The notes under the pieces are model-generated. The model searched no databases. It was not told the DNA's origin and worked only from the letters and a program-made list of their open reading frames with translations. A program made the position numbers and the translations under genes. A DNA stretch of 64,000 bases from contig NZ_JAHKPI010000025.1 of NCBI RefSeq assembly GCF_018860425.1, positions 186,001-250,000 of the forward strand, written 5' to 3'. How positions within the stretch are numbered: position 1 is the first letter of the stretch; each line of letters begins with the position of its first letter. Positions 1-6,967 of this stretch are shown piece after piece. The stretch comes from Marinobacter sp. F3R08. GTDB lineage: Bacteria; Pseudomonadota; Gammaproteobacteria; Pseudomonadales; Oleiphilaceae.

Positions 1-1105
1 CAACGGCTACGCAGCCAGTGTAAGCAAGACCGCGAGCGGCCTCGGTCAAGGTTTTCATAATCATTAGCATGCGGCGGACGTCCGGGTGCTTGATGATAGG
101 GGAAACGCCTTGTTGGCCGGGAGCCGTGCCTTGAGTTCGTTCGACGGTATAGTCCCGAGCTTGCTGGTAAGCGCGCTCGGAGATTGAAACGCCTTGTAAA
201 CCAACGGTCAGCCGTGCGTTGTTCATCATGGTGAACATGCAGGCCAGGCCCCGATTCTCTTCGCCCACCAGGTAACCGATAGCGCCCTCGTTATCGCCAT
301 AACTCATCACGCAGGTGGGGCTGGCATGGATACCGAGCTTGTGTTCCAGTGAGACTGCGTGGCAATCGTTCCTTTCTCCCGGTTCTCCGGACGCATCGGG
401 TAAATACTTGGGTACCGCAAACAGTGATATACCTTTGACGCCGGGAGGAGCATCCGGCAAGCGGGCAAGCACAAGATGGATGATGTTCTCCGCCATGTCG
501 TGCTCACCCCAGGTGATGAAAATCTTTTGTCCTTTTATCCGGTAGGCATCGCCATCCGGGCGGGCCTGGGTCCGGATACCTGACAAATCAGAACCGGACT
601 GTGGTTCGGTCAGGTTCATGGTTCCGGTCCACTGCCCGGAAATCATTTTGGGCAGGAACTTCTTTTTCAGTTCATCGCTGGCGTTCTCGGAAAGCGCCTC
701 TACGGCACCTTGAGACAACAAAGGACAGAGCCCCCACGCCATGTTGGCGGCATGCCACATTTCCTGAACCGGGATGGCCAGCGAGAAAGGCAAGCCCTGC
801 CCACCAAACTCCGGGTCAAACTGCAGGCTGGCCCAACCGCTCTCTGCGTATTGCTGGTAAGCCGCCCTGAACCCTGCTGGCGTGACCACGTTGTGGTCGC
901 TATCCAGGCGAACGCCGGTTTGATCGCCGGTAACGTTGGTTGGTGCGATGACGGAACCTGCAAAGCGTGCAGCTTCTTCAAGAATGGCTGCAACGACATC
1001 CTCGGAAGCATCTTCGTAGCCACAGGCTTTGGCCATTTCTGAAAACCCGGCGACTTGCTGCAGGGTAAACGCCATCTCACGGGTGGGTGCTCTGAACTCT
1101 GTCAT
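1..1105 (-). CDS. Acyl-CoA dehydrogenase, DmdC-like subfamily (C-terminus off the left edge)
   Basis: The minus-strand frame is open from an ATG at 1105 to the window edge, giving 368 residues. The start MTEFRAPTREMAFTLQQ matches the extra N-terminal domain of the ~600-residue acyl-CoA dehydrogenases that include DmdC (3-methylmercaptopropionyl-CoA dehydrogenase). The FAD/substrate stretch MNLTEPQSGSDLSGIRTQA and the downstream KIFITWGEHDMAENIIHLVLAR segment are typical of that subfamily. The expected reaction is FAD-dependent alpha,beta-desaturation of an acyl-CoA. A strong GAGGGAG ribosome site precedes the ATG, 11 nt after phaB, so it is the third gene of an mcd-phaB-ACAD operon. The C-terminal part is missing, and the substrate cannot be assigned from sequence alone. 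Confidence 0.9.
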   Translation of the reverse strand, partial: MTEFRAPTREMAFTLQQVAGFSEMAKACGYEDASEDVVAAILEEAARFAGSVIAPTNVTGDQTGVRLDSDHNVVTPAGFRAAYQQYAESGWASLQFDPEFGGQGLPFSLAIPVQEMWHAANMAWGLCPLLSQGAVEALSENASDELKKKFLPKMISGQWTGTMNLTEPQSGSDLSGIRTQARPDGDAYRIKGQKIFITWGEHDMAENIIHLVLARLPDAPPGVKGISLFAVPKYLPDASGEPGERNDCHAVSLEHKLGIHASPTCVMSYGDNEGAIGYLVGEENRGLACMFTMMNNARLTVGLQGVSISERAYQQARDYTVERTQGTAPGQQGVSPIIKHPDVRRMLMIMKTLTEAARGLAYTGCVAV

Positions 1106-1116
1106 GGTTTACTCCC

Positions 1117-1860
1117 TCAGGCCATGTATTGGCCGCCGTTAACCGACATGTTCGTGCCGGTTACGAAACTGGCTTCATCAGCTGTCAGATAAGCGACGGC
1201 TCTGGCGATGTCTTCAGGCTGCCCAAGGTGGCCAACCGGAATACCTGCAACAATGTTGTTCAGTACCTTTTCAGGTACCTGACGAACCATTGGCGTGTCG
1301 ATGTAGCCTGGAGAAACCGAGTTGGCGGTTACACCTTTACGGGCGCCTTCCTGAGCAATGGATTTGGTGAAACCATAGATGCCGGCTTTCGTGGCGGCAT
1401 AGTTACACTGGCCGAACTGACCTTTCTCCCCGTTCAGGGATGAAATGTTAACGATACGGCCAAAGCCACGCTCGCACATATTTTCGAACACTTGCTGGCA
1501 CATGTTGAACATAGAGGTCAGGTTCACGTTGATGACCTGATTCCATTGTTCTGGTTGCATCCTCTTCAGTGGGGCGTCGTTGGTGATGCCTGCGTTGTTG
1601 ACCAGAATATCGATAGGTCCCAGGTCTTTCTCAACAGCAGCAACAAAGGCTTTGCAGCCATCAAAGTCGGTTACGTCCAGCGGGTACACGGAGGCTTCGA
1701 TGCCGTCCTGCTGCAGCCCGGCTTGCCACTCTTTGGCTTGTGCTTCTTCACCGGGCAGGTGGGTGCCTACTACTGCACGGCCTTGAGCGGCCAGCGCTTT
1801 ACACATAGCGGTACCCAGACCACCGGTTGCTCCGGTAACAACTGCGATGCGATTAGTCAT
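1117..1860 (-). CDS. phaB: PhaB-type acetoacetyl-CoA / 3-oxoacyl-CoA reductase (SDR)
   Basis: This is a 247-residue classical short-chain dehydrogenase. The N-terminal cofactor loop VTGATGGLG, the NNAG motif (LVNNAGITN), the catalytic Ser in NISSLNG and the YAATKAG Tyr/Lys pair are all visible. Overall it reads as PhaB, which makes (R)-3-hydroxybutyryl-CoA from acetoacetyl-CoA with NADPH. A GAAAGGAG ribosome site lies just before the ATG. It sits between malonyl-CoA decarboxylase and an acyl-CoA dehydrogenase, with no PHA synthase in view, so it could instead run in the oxidative direction on a 3-hydroxyacyl-CoA. The reductase family is secure; the physiological substrate is inferred. Confidence 0.88.
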   Translation of the reverse strand: MTNRIAVVTGATGGLGTAMCKALAAQGRAVVGTHLPGEEAQAKEWQAGLQQDGIEASVYPLDVTDFDGCKAFVAAVEKDLGPIDILVNNAGITNDAPLKRMQPEQWNQVINVNLTSMFNMCQQVFENMCERGFGRIVNISSLNGEKGQFGQCNYAATKAGIYGFTKSIAQEGARKGVTANSVSPGYIDTPMVRQVPEKVLNNIVAGIPVGHLGQPEDIARAVAYLTADEASFVTGTNMSVNGGQYMA

Positions 1861-1888
1861 GGTGTTCTCCTTTCTTCTTAGGGGTTGT

Positions 1889-3256
1889 TTACTTCAAGAG
1901 TTTCTTGATATTGGATGATTGGGAAATGATTCCCTCTGAGGTGTACTGATTGCTGCGGTCAACAATCTTGGGAAGCTCGTAAAGGTAATTCACCATCAGG
2001 CCGGCAGCCTGTTTGAGTCCTTTGTCTGAGGTGTCAGCCATCCAGTTAAGCCGGGCAACCTGGGCTCCGTTGCTCAGATGGAAGTTGGCTACGGGGTCGT
2101 TTGAACGAGACGTACCGGGTTTGCTGGAGCACAGGTAGGATGCCGCCAGTTTCATAATGGCTTCCTGTTGGGCGCCTGTGCTATCGGACTGGCCTGCCCG
2201 GGCCGGGTCCCGTGGCGGAGGACAACGTAGCCATTCTTCGCCGCCTGGCAATTGAGTTAATTGGTCCGCCGGCGTGTTGTCCAGCCAGCGACGAAAGCCG
2301 GGGATTGGAGACAGCGTTGCGAACTGTTTTAACTGGGGGAACTCCATTTGAAGCTTGCTGACGACCTGTTTGATGAGGAAGTTACCAAAGCTGATGCCGG
2401 CAAGGCCTTGCTGGGCGTTGGAGATTGAATAGAAAATCGCAGTATCCGCTTTATCGGCGTCTTGGGTAGGGGCGTGCTCATCCAGTAGTTTCTGAACGTT
2501 GTCCGCCAGACCGTTCACCAAAGCGACCTCAACGAAGATTAACGGTTCGTCGGGCATGTTCGGATGAAAAAAGGCGAAGCACCGACGGTCGAAATCAAGA
2601 CGGTTCTTGAGGTCGCTCCAGCTCTTGATGGCGTGTACGGCCTCGTAGGCAATCAGTTTCTCCAGTATGGCACCACTGGAGTTCCAGCTGATCTCTTCGA
2701 GCTGTAGCAGACCGATGTCGAACCAGGTCGCCAGCAGGTCGCGAAGGTCGGTTTCCAGTGGTTTCAGCTCCGGATAATCTATGCAAAGCTGCAGCAACTC
2801 TTCCCGCATATCCACCAGGAATTTAACCCCGGAAGGTACACCGTTGAATTGTTTAAGAAGCGTCGTTCGGCTGGGTACCAGTGCTCTGCGCAGGGATTGG
2901 GCTGCTTGCGTTTTCTCATTTGCTTTCGCGTTATGCCATTGATCGATGGCTTGCTCGACGCTGTCTTCGTTGATGCCGTAGTGTTCAGCGAGTAGGCCGA
3001 GAAAGCGGGTTCTTCCCGTAGTGGAGAGTTTTAGATAAGCGCGACCGAGCAGGGCCGCGCGCTTGCGAGCCTCAACCTGGCCGCCGTTTTCGGCAAGGCA
3101 ATCGTCGATCCATTCCTTGACAGCGGTAAGATCAGTCTCCGGGAGGTCTTCGGCTATGTTCATGATATTTGGGCCACGACGGCCTGAGGATTCCAGTCCG
3201 CCCGGAACCAGTTTCTTGAAAGCCTTCTCAAAAATGCTTACGGGTTGCCTCTGCAT
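1889..3256 (-). CDS. Malonyl-CoA decarboxylase
   Basis: This 455-residue protein matches the malonyl-CoA decarboxylase family. It has an all-helical N-terminal half and then a catalytic half with the family block FFHPNMPDEPLIFVEVALV, the SISNAQQGLAGISFGNFLIK stretch and the LSPIPGF motif. It converts malonyl-CoA to acetyl-CoA and CO2. The start is preceded by GGGAG. It is the first gene of a minus-strand operon with phaB and an acyl-CoA dehydrogenase. It shares the 150-bp divergent promoter region with phaJ, including a palindromic regulator site. No malonyl-CoA synthetase or malonate transporter is adjacent, so its malonyl-CoA probably comes from a pathway encoded around it. Confidence 0.9.
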   Translation of the reverse strand: MQRQPVSIFEKAFKKLVPGGLESSGRRGPNIMNIAEDLPETDLTAVKEWIDDCLAENGGQVEARKRAALLGRAYLKLSTTGRTRFLGLLAEHYGINEDSVEQAIDQWHNAKANEKTQAAQSLRRALVPSRTTLLKQFNGVPSGVKFLVDMREELLQLCIDYPELKPLETDLRDLLATWFDIGLLQLEEISWNSSGAILEKLIAYEAVHAIKSWSDLKNRLDFDRRCFAFFHPNMPDEPLIFVEVALVNGLADNVQKLLDEHAPTQDADKADTAIFYSISNAQQGLAGISFGNFLIKQVVSKLQMEFPQLKQFATLSPIPGFRRWLDNTPADQLTQLPGGEEWLRCPPPRDPARAGQSDSTGAQQEAIMKLAASYLCSSKPGTSRSNDPVANFHLSNGAQVARLNWMADTSDKGLKQAAGLMVNYLYELPKIVDRSNQYTSEGIISQSSNIKKLLK

Positions 3257-3327
3257 AACCGCGACTCCCTGTTAACCAAGCGGTGTTGTCTTTGTGGTCG
3301 AAAGAAGGCTACCAGAGCATTTTGATA

Positions 3328-3351
3328 AAACCAAGTAAAAGTACTTGGTTT
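3328..3351. promoter_or_regulatory. Perfect palindrome, candidate FixJ-like regulator site (copy 1)
   Basis: Arms AAACCAAGTA and TACTTGGTTT (10 bp, perfect) flank a 4-nt centre. The site lies between the divergent starts of malonyl-CoA decarboxylase and phaJ. The same left arm recurs at 6897 and 9395. The proposed binding protein is the LuxR/FixJ-type regulator at 6022-6660, which is inference. Confidence 0.7.
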
Positions 3352-3406
3352 GATGGATACAAACCAGTAATGTAGTCGGCGTATGGATTAACAAGAGGAA
3401 AGCACA

Positions 3407-3838
3407 ATGCAAGAATTACACGGTTACTATCTGGAAGACCTGGAAGTTGGAATGGAGGCTTTTTACGCCAAGACCATCACTGACGCAGACGTCATTTTGT
3501 TCGCAGGCATCAGCGGCGATGACAACCCGGTACACATTAATGCTGAGTATGCGAAGACCACACCATTCAAAGAGCGCATTGTTCACGGCATGTTCAGTGC
3601 GGCCCTGATCTCTTGCGTGTTGGGTACACGTCTGCCCGGTCCGGGGGCGATCTACGTTGATCAGCAGATCAAGTTCAAGGCGCCCGTTCATATTGGTGAC
3701 ACCGTTGTTGCTTCTGCCAAGGTCGTTGAGATCAATGTGGAGCGGCGTCGTGTAAAGCTGGAGACCGTCTGCAGAGTTGGCGATACAGTGGTTGCAGAGG
3801 GCGTTGCAACGAATATGGTTGACCGCCGTCCGGCGTAA
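3407..3838 (+). CDS. phaJ: MaoC-family (R)-specific enoyl-CoA hydratase
   Basis: This is a single hot-dog hydratase of 143 residues. The hydratase-2 motif is intact: Asp and His in FAGISGDDNPVHINAEYA, followed by the VHGMFSAALIS helix. Such enzymes add water to 2-enoyl-CoA to give (R)-3-hydroxyacyl-CoA. With the acyl-CoA dehydrogenase and PhaB encoded divergently, it would supply the middle step of a beta-oxidation-like route with R stereochemistry. An AGAGGAAAG ribosome site precedes the ATG. It is the first gene of a plus-strand unit that continues into the isochorismatase-family gene 14 nt later. Confidence 0.88.
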   Translation: MQELHGYYLEDLEVGMEAFYAKTITDADVILFAGISGDDNPVHINAEYAKTTPFKERIVHGMFSAALISCVLGTRLPGPGAIYVDQQIKFKAPVHIGDTVVASAKVVEINVERRRVKLETVCRVGDTVVAEGVATNMVDRRPA

Positions 3839-3852
3839 GTCTGGAGAGTACT

Positions 3853-4398
3853 ATGTTAATGGATCAAGAGAATTGCATCGTCGCCGTGATCGATGTGCAG
3901 GCACGGTTGTTGGGCGGAGTGCATGAAAGTGAGAAACTGGTGGACAACTGCAATTGGTTGGTGCGCCTGGCCGGATTGATGAACGTACCGGTGATTGGAT
4001 CCGAGCAGTACCCAGACGGCTTGGGCCATACAGAAGAGAAGCTGCGTGAAGTTGTGGGCCCCGCCAATCTTTACGGAAAAACCTTCTTCGCGTGTATTGA
4101 TGACCCCGGCTTCGAAAAGGCGTTCCGGTCGCATGATCGTAAGCAGGTTGTTCTCTGTGGTATGGAGTCTCAAGCTTGCGTAATGCAATCGGCCCTGAGG
4201 CTCCTGGAGAAGGGGTTGGAGGTATTTGTGGTGGCGGATGCCATTTCAGCACGTAACTCCTACGATACCGAGGTAGCGCTGTGTCGGATGGAGCAAGCCG
4301 GTGCCCGGATAGTTACTAAAGAAATGGTCGGATTTGAATGGCTTCGGCGTTCGGATTCGGTTCAATTCAAGGCCTTCAGCAAAGAATTCCTGCGCTAG
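3853..4398 (+). CDS. Isochorismatase-family cysteine hydrolase
   Basis: This 181-residue protein has the isochorismatase fold. The presumed catalytic triad is visible: Asp14 in VAVIDVQ, Lys76 in LYGKTFF, and Cys109 in LCGMESQACV with the usual preceding cis-peptide segment. Members cleave amides, ureides or vinyl ethers (for example YcaC-like, nicotinamidase and ureidoacrylate hydrolase types). Nothing in the sequence fixes the substrate. It lies 14 nt after phaJ with a GGAGAG ribosome site, so it belongs to the same operon and probably to the same pathway. The cluster substrate may therefore contain, or be released from, an amide-like bond. Confidence 0.8.
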   Translation: MLMDQENCIVAVIDVQARLLGGVHESEKLVDNCNWLVRLAGLMNVPVIGSEQYPDGLGHTEEKLREVVGPANLYGKTFFACIDDPGFEKAFRSHDRKQVVLCGMESQACVMQSALRLLEKGLEVFVVADAISARNSYDTEVALCRMEQAGARIVTKEMVGFEWLRRSDSVQFKAFSKEFLR

Positions 4399-4403
4399 TC
4401 AGT

Positions 4404-4440
4404 CGCCAGGGCCTGGATCTCTGTGGTCAGGGTCCTGGCG
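4404..4440 (+). terminator. Intercistronic hairpin between hydrolase gene and histidine kinase gene
   Basis: The arms CGCCAGG and CCTGGCG (7 bp, perfect) enclose 23 nt. No U-run follows, so a simple terminator is doubtful. It could instead reduce readthrough from phaJ into the kinase gene or stabilise the upstream mRNA. Confidence 0.4.
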
Positions 4441-4494
4441 ATCATCAGAATAGGAATGGTTAACACAACCCGAGTTCCGGAGGCTTCCATAGCC

Positions 4495-6015
4495 ATGAAA
4501 AACCGTACACCGGAAGAAGGACTGACAGCCCTGACTGACGACGCTGAACGGAATCGTTTGCTCGCGGAAATGGCGGAACAATCCACCGACATGATCTCCC
4601 GCCACACACCGGAAGACTGGCGGTTTATCTATGTATCTCCAGCAGTTACGCATTTACTGGGGTACACAGTTGAAGAGATTGTTGGTATTTCAGCATACGA
4701 TCTCTACCACCCCGACGATGTAGCGGATTTCCGGTTGCGGGCGCCTACAGTGAATTACGATCGAGGCCTGTACACCCACACCTATCGCTTCCGTTGTAAA
4801 GATGGTCATTACACCTGGCTGGAAAGTACAAGCCGAACGATTCGCGATCCTGAAACCAACGGGATTCGTGAGATCTTGGTCGTTTCCCGAGATGCTTCCC
4901 ACAGAATCAAGGCAGATAAAGCAAACCGTCGGTTGGCCCGAGTGCTGGAAAGCACTCAGGATCTGGTTATTTTTGTGAATCTGGATTTTACCGTTTCACA
5001 CCTGAATGAAGCTGCCAGAACTGCTTTTGAATTGGAGCACAGGGATTACAGCGCTTGCCCCCTTTCCTGGTTTGTAACGGAGAAAGGTTTCGCTACGCTG
5101 ATGGATGATGGCTTCCCGGCAGCGAGAAAAACGGGGAGTTGGCGGGGGGAGCTTGCGATGCGGAGTCTGAATAGCATTCGTATTCCGGTCATGCTTGAAC
5201 TATTGGCTCACCGTTCTCTGCATGGGGATATTGAGTACTTCTCGCTGGTTGCCCATGACCTCACAGAGAAAGCTGCCGCAGAAGAACAGCTCAAGCAGTA
5301 TCAGGCCGATATTGACCACGCCAGTCGCTTGGTCACTATGGGTGAGCTGGCGTCTAGCCTGGCCCATGAACTGAACCAGCCGCTGTCAGCGATGGTGAAT
5401 TACCTTCGGGGCATAGAGCGGAGGTTTGCGAACAACCCCACCTTGTCCTGGGACGATGTAGAGGTGCCGATTACTCGAAGCATCCGAACGGCGTTGAGGG
5501 CTGGTGAGATTATCCATCGAATGATGGACTTCACCCGCAAGCAGGAACCGGTGATTGCCAGCCTCAATTTACCGGAACTGATCAGTGAGATGATTGACTT
5601 CTGCGAAAATATGGCAGAACGACTTAACGTTCGCATAGTGTTTGAACCGCCCTCGGATGTTACCGCAGTCAGGGGGGACAAAATTCAGCTGGAACAGGTG
5701 TTGTTGAATCTGATTGTGAATGCTATTGAAGCAAGCGCCTCAGCGGACGATGAGATCGTTACCACCGTGCGGATCAGTGTCGAGCCTCATGATAGCGGGC
5801 AGTTGCGAGTTGAGGTGGAGGACCAGGGCAAAGGTATTTCAGAAGCGGATATGTCTCGCCTTTTTGATCGCTTTTTTTCGACCAAGGAAACCGGGCTTGG
5901 AATGGGGCTGGCCATCAGTCGTTCATTGGTAGAGAATCTCGGGGGCGAACTCTGGGCAGAAAATATCGCTGCAGGCGGGGCTCGCTTTTCATTTACGCTA
6001 AATATGACTGACTGA
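4495..6015 (+). CDS. PAS-domain sensor histidine kinase (FixL/NtrB-like)
   Basis: From the ATG at 4495 (GGAGG 11 nt upstream) this is 506 residues. In-frame ATGs at 4423 and 4456 would add 24 or 13 residues. A PAS/PAC domain lies near the N-terminus (YVSPAVTHLLGYTVEEI ... EILVVSRDASHRIKA), followed by a second PAS-like region. The HisKA phosphoacceptor is His291 in LAHELNQPLSAM. The ATPase has N-box LNLIVNAIEA, DQGKGISE, and FFSTKETGLGMGLAIS. There are no clear membrane segments, so a cytoplasmic ligand or redox signal is likely. It sits 6 nt before its response regulator and downstream of phaJ, so the system may control its own operon. Confidence 0.88.
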   Translation: MKNRTPEEGLTALTDDAERNRLLAEMAEQSTDMISRHTPEDWRFIYVSPAVTHLLGYTVEEIVGISAYDLYHPDDVADFRLRAPTVNYDRGLYTHTYRFRCKDGHYTWLESTSRTIRDPETNGIREILVVSRDASHRIKADKANRRLARVLESTQDLVIFVNLDFTVSHLNEAARTAFELEHRDYSACPLSWFVTEKGFATLMDDGFPAARKTGSWRGELAMRSLNSIRIPVMLELLAHRSLHGDIEYFSLVAHDLTEKAAAEEQLKQYQADIDHASRLVTMGELASSLAHELNQPLSAMVNYLRGIERRFANNPTLSWDDVEVPITRSIRTALRAGEIIHRMMDFTRKQEPVIASLNLPELISEMIDFCENMAERLNVRIVFEPPSDVTAVRGDKIQLEQVLLNLIVNAIEASASADDEIVTTVRISVEPHDSGQLRVEVEDQGKGISEADMSRLFDRFFSTKETGLGMGLAISRSLVENLGGELWAENIAAGGARFSFTLNMTD

Positions 6016-6021
6016 TCACTC

Positions 6022-6660
6022 ATGACCTCTAAAAACGATGCACAGACAGTTTTCGTCATTGATGACGATACGGACGTAAGAGACTCTCTGAAATGGTTGC
6101 TTGAGTCTGTAGGCCTAACGGTTCAAACCTACGAGAATGCCATGGCGTTTTTCGAGGGCTTCGAAACGGGCTCAAGCGGTTGCATTGTGATGGATGTGAG
6201 GATGCCCGGGCTCAGCGGAATTAACGCGCAGAAGAAACTGTCAGAGTACAACATTGAACTCCCGGTAATTATGATATCGGCTCACGGCAATGTGGATATG
6301 GCCGTGACAGCGCTGACTCAAGGTGCCGTAACGTTTATCGAAAAGCCGTTTGATGACCAAATGCTCATTGACCACGTCCATGATGCATTGGAAAAAGACC
6401 GGACCCGATTTGTTCAGCGTCGTTCACAGTCTCGTATCCGGCAACGATACGACAGCTTGACGCGAAGAGAGCGTCAGGTTCTTGAGCTGATTGTTAAGGG
6501 GCTCTCGAATCAGGAAGCCGCCGATGAACTCGGTATCAACAGAAAAACGGTTGAGGGTCATCGCGCGAATATGACTGCAAAAATGCAAGTGGATTCGTTT
6601 GCAGAGCTGGTGCAGGTGGCTATAGCACTGGGGCTGGTCAAGGGTATTGCCAAGTCGTAA
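6022..6660 (+). CDS. FixJ-like two-component response regulator
   Basis: This 212-residue protein has a receiver domain (acidic pocket VIDDDTDVRDS, phosphoacceptor Asp58 in IVMDVRMPG, switch Lys in FIEKPFDD) and a C-terminal LuxR-type helix-turn-helix (LTRRERQVLELIVKGLSNQEAADELGINRKTVEGH is split by the recognition helix). The FixJ/TodT/StyR group has this layout and usually activates catabolic or respiratory genes through palindromic boxes. It starts 6 nt after the kinase gene, so the two form a cognate pair. Its most likely targets are the three AAACCAAGTA palindromes at 3328, 6897 and 9395. Confidence 0.9.
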   Translation: MTSKNDAQTVFVIDDDTDVRDSLKWLLESVGLTVQTYENAMAFFEGFETGSSGCIVMDVRMPGLSGINAQKKLSEYNIELPVIMISAHGNVDMAVTALTQGAVTFIEKPFDDQMLIDHVHDALEKDRTRFVQRRSQSRIRQRYDSLTRRERQVLELIVKGLSNQEAADELGINRKTVEGHRANMTAKMQVDSFAELVQVAIALGLVKGIAKS

Positions 6661-6967
6661 GTCCAATCGTTTCCAGCGGCTGGGTTGAGCCAATATTTCA
6701 GGTAACAACCTGGCCCATTCTGCATTCCTCGAATACCACGGTTTTCCCCCCAATTGCACTGGTCGTTAGGACCGGTTGCTCCCCATAGTGCACCTCGCGA
6801 CCCTGTTGAGATATTGGTGTCCTTTTGTTTCTCATAATTCAGAATCAAGTAAATCCACTGAATTGTTAAGTAAAAATAATCGAGTGCAATTTAAAAAAAC
6901 CAAGTAATAATACTTGATTTTGGTCTATGCTGAAATTTCCGAATAACAAAATAAAAAGGGTCAGCTT
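6661..6967. other. AT-rich intergenic region upstream of the molybdoenzyme gene
   Basis: No convincing gene is present. The last ~130 nt are AT-rich and carry a FixJ-like palindrome at 6897 plus two single CAAGTA/TAAGTA half-sites (around 6845 and 6869). This suggests several regulator dimers bind before the molybdoenzyme promoter. I see no clear terminator after the response regulator gene. Confidence 0.5.
6897..6920. promoter_or_regulatory. Palindrome, candidate FixJ-like regulator site (copy 2)
   Basis: Left arm AAACCAAGTA is identical to the copy at 3328. A 4-nt centre is followed by TACTTGATTT, which matches the inverted arm at 9 of 10 positions. The centre lies about 60 bp before the molybdoenzyme start codon. 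Confidence 0.65.

Noticed and set aside
1117..3838. A PHB synthesis operon
   Set aside because: phaB and phaJ are present, but no PHA synthase, thiolase or phasin gene is here; malonyl-CoA decarboxylase and the dehydrogenase point to catabolism instead.
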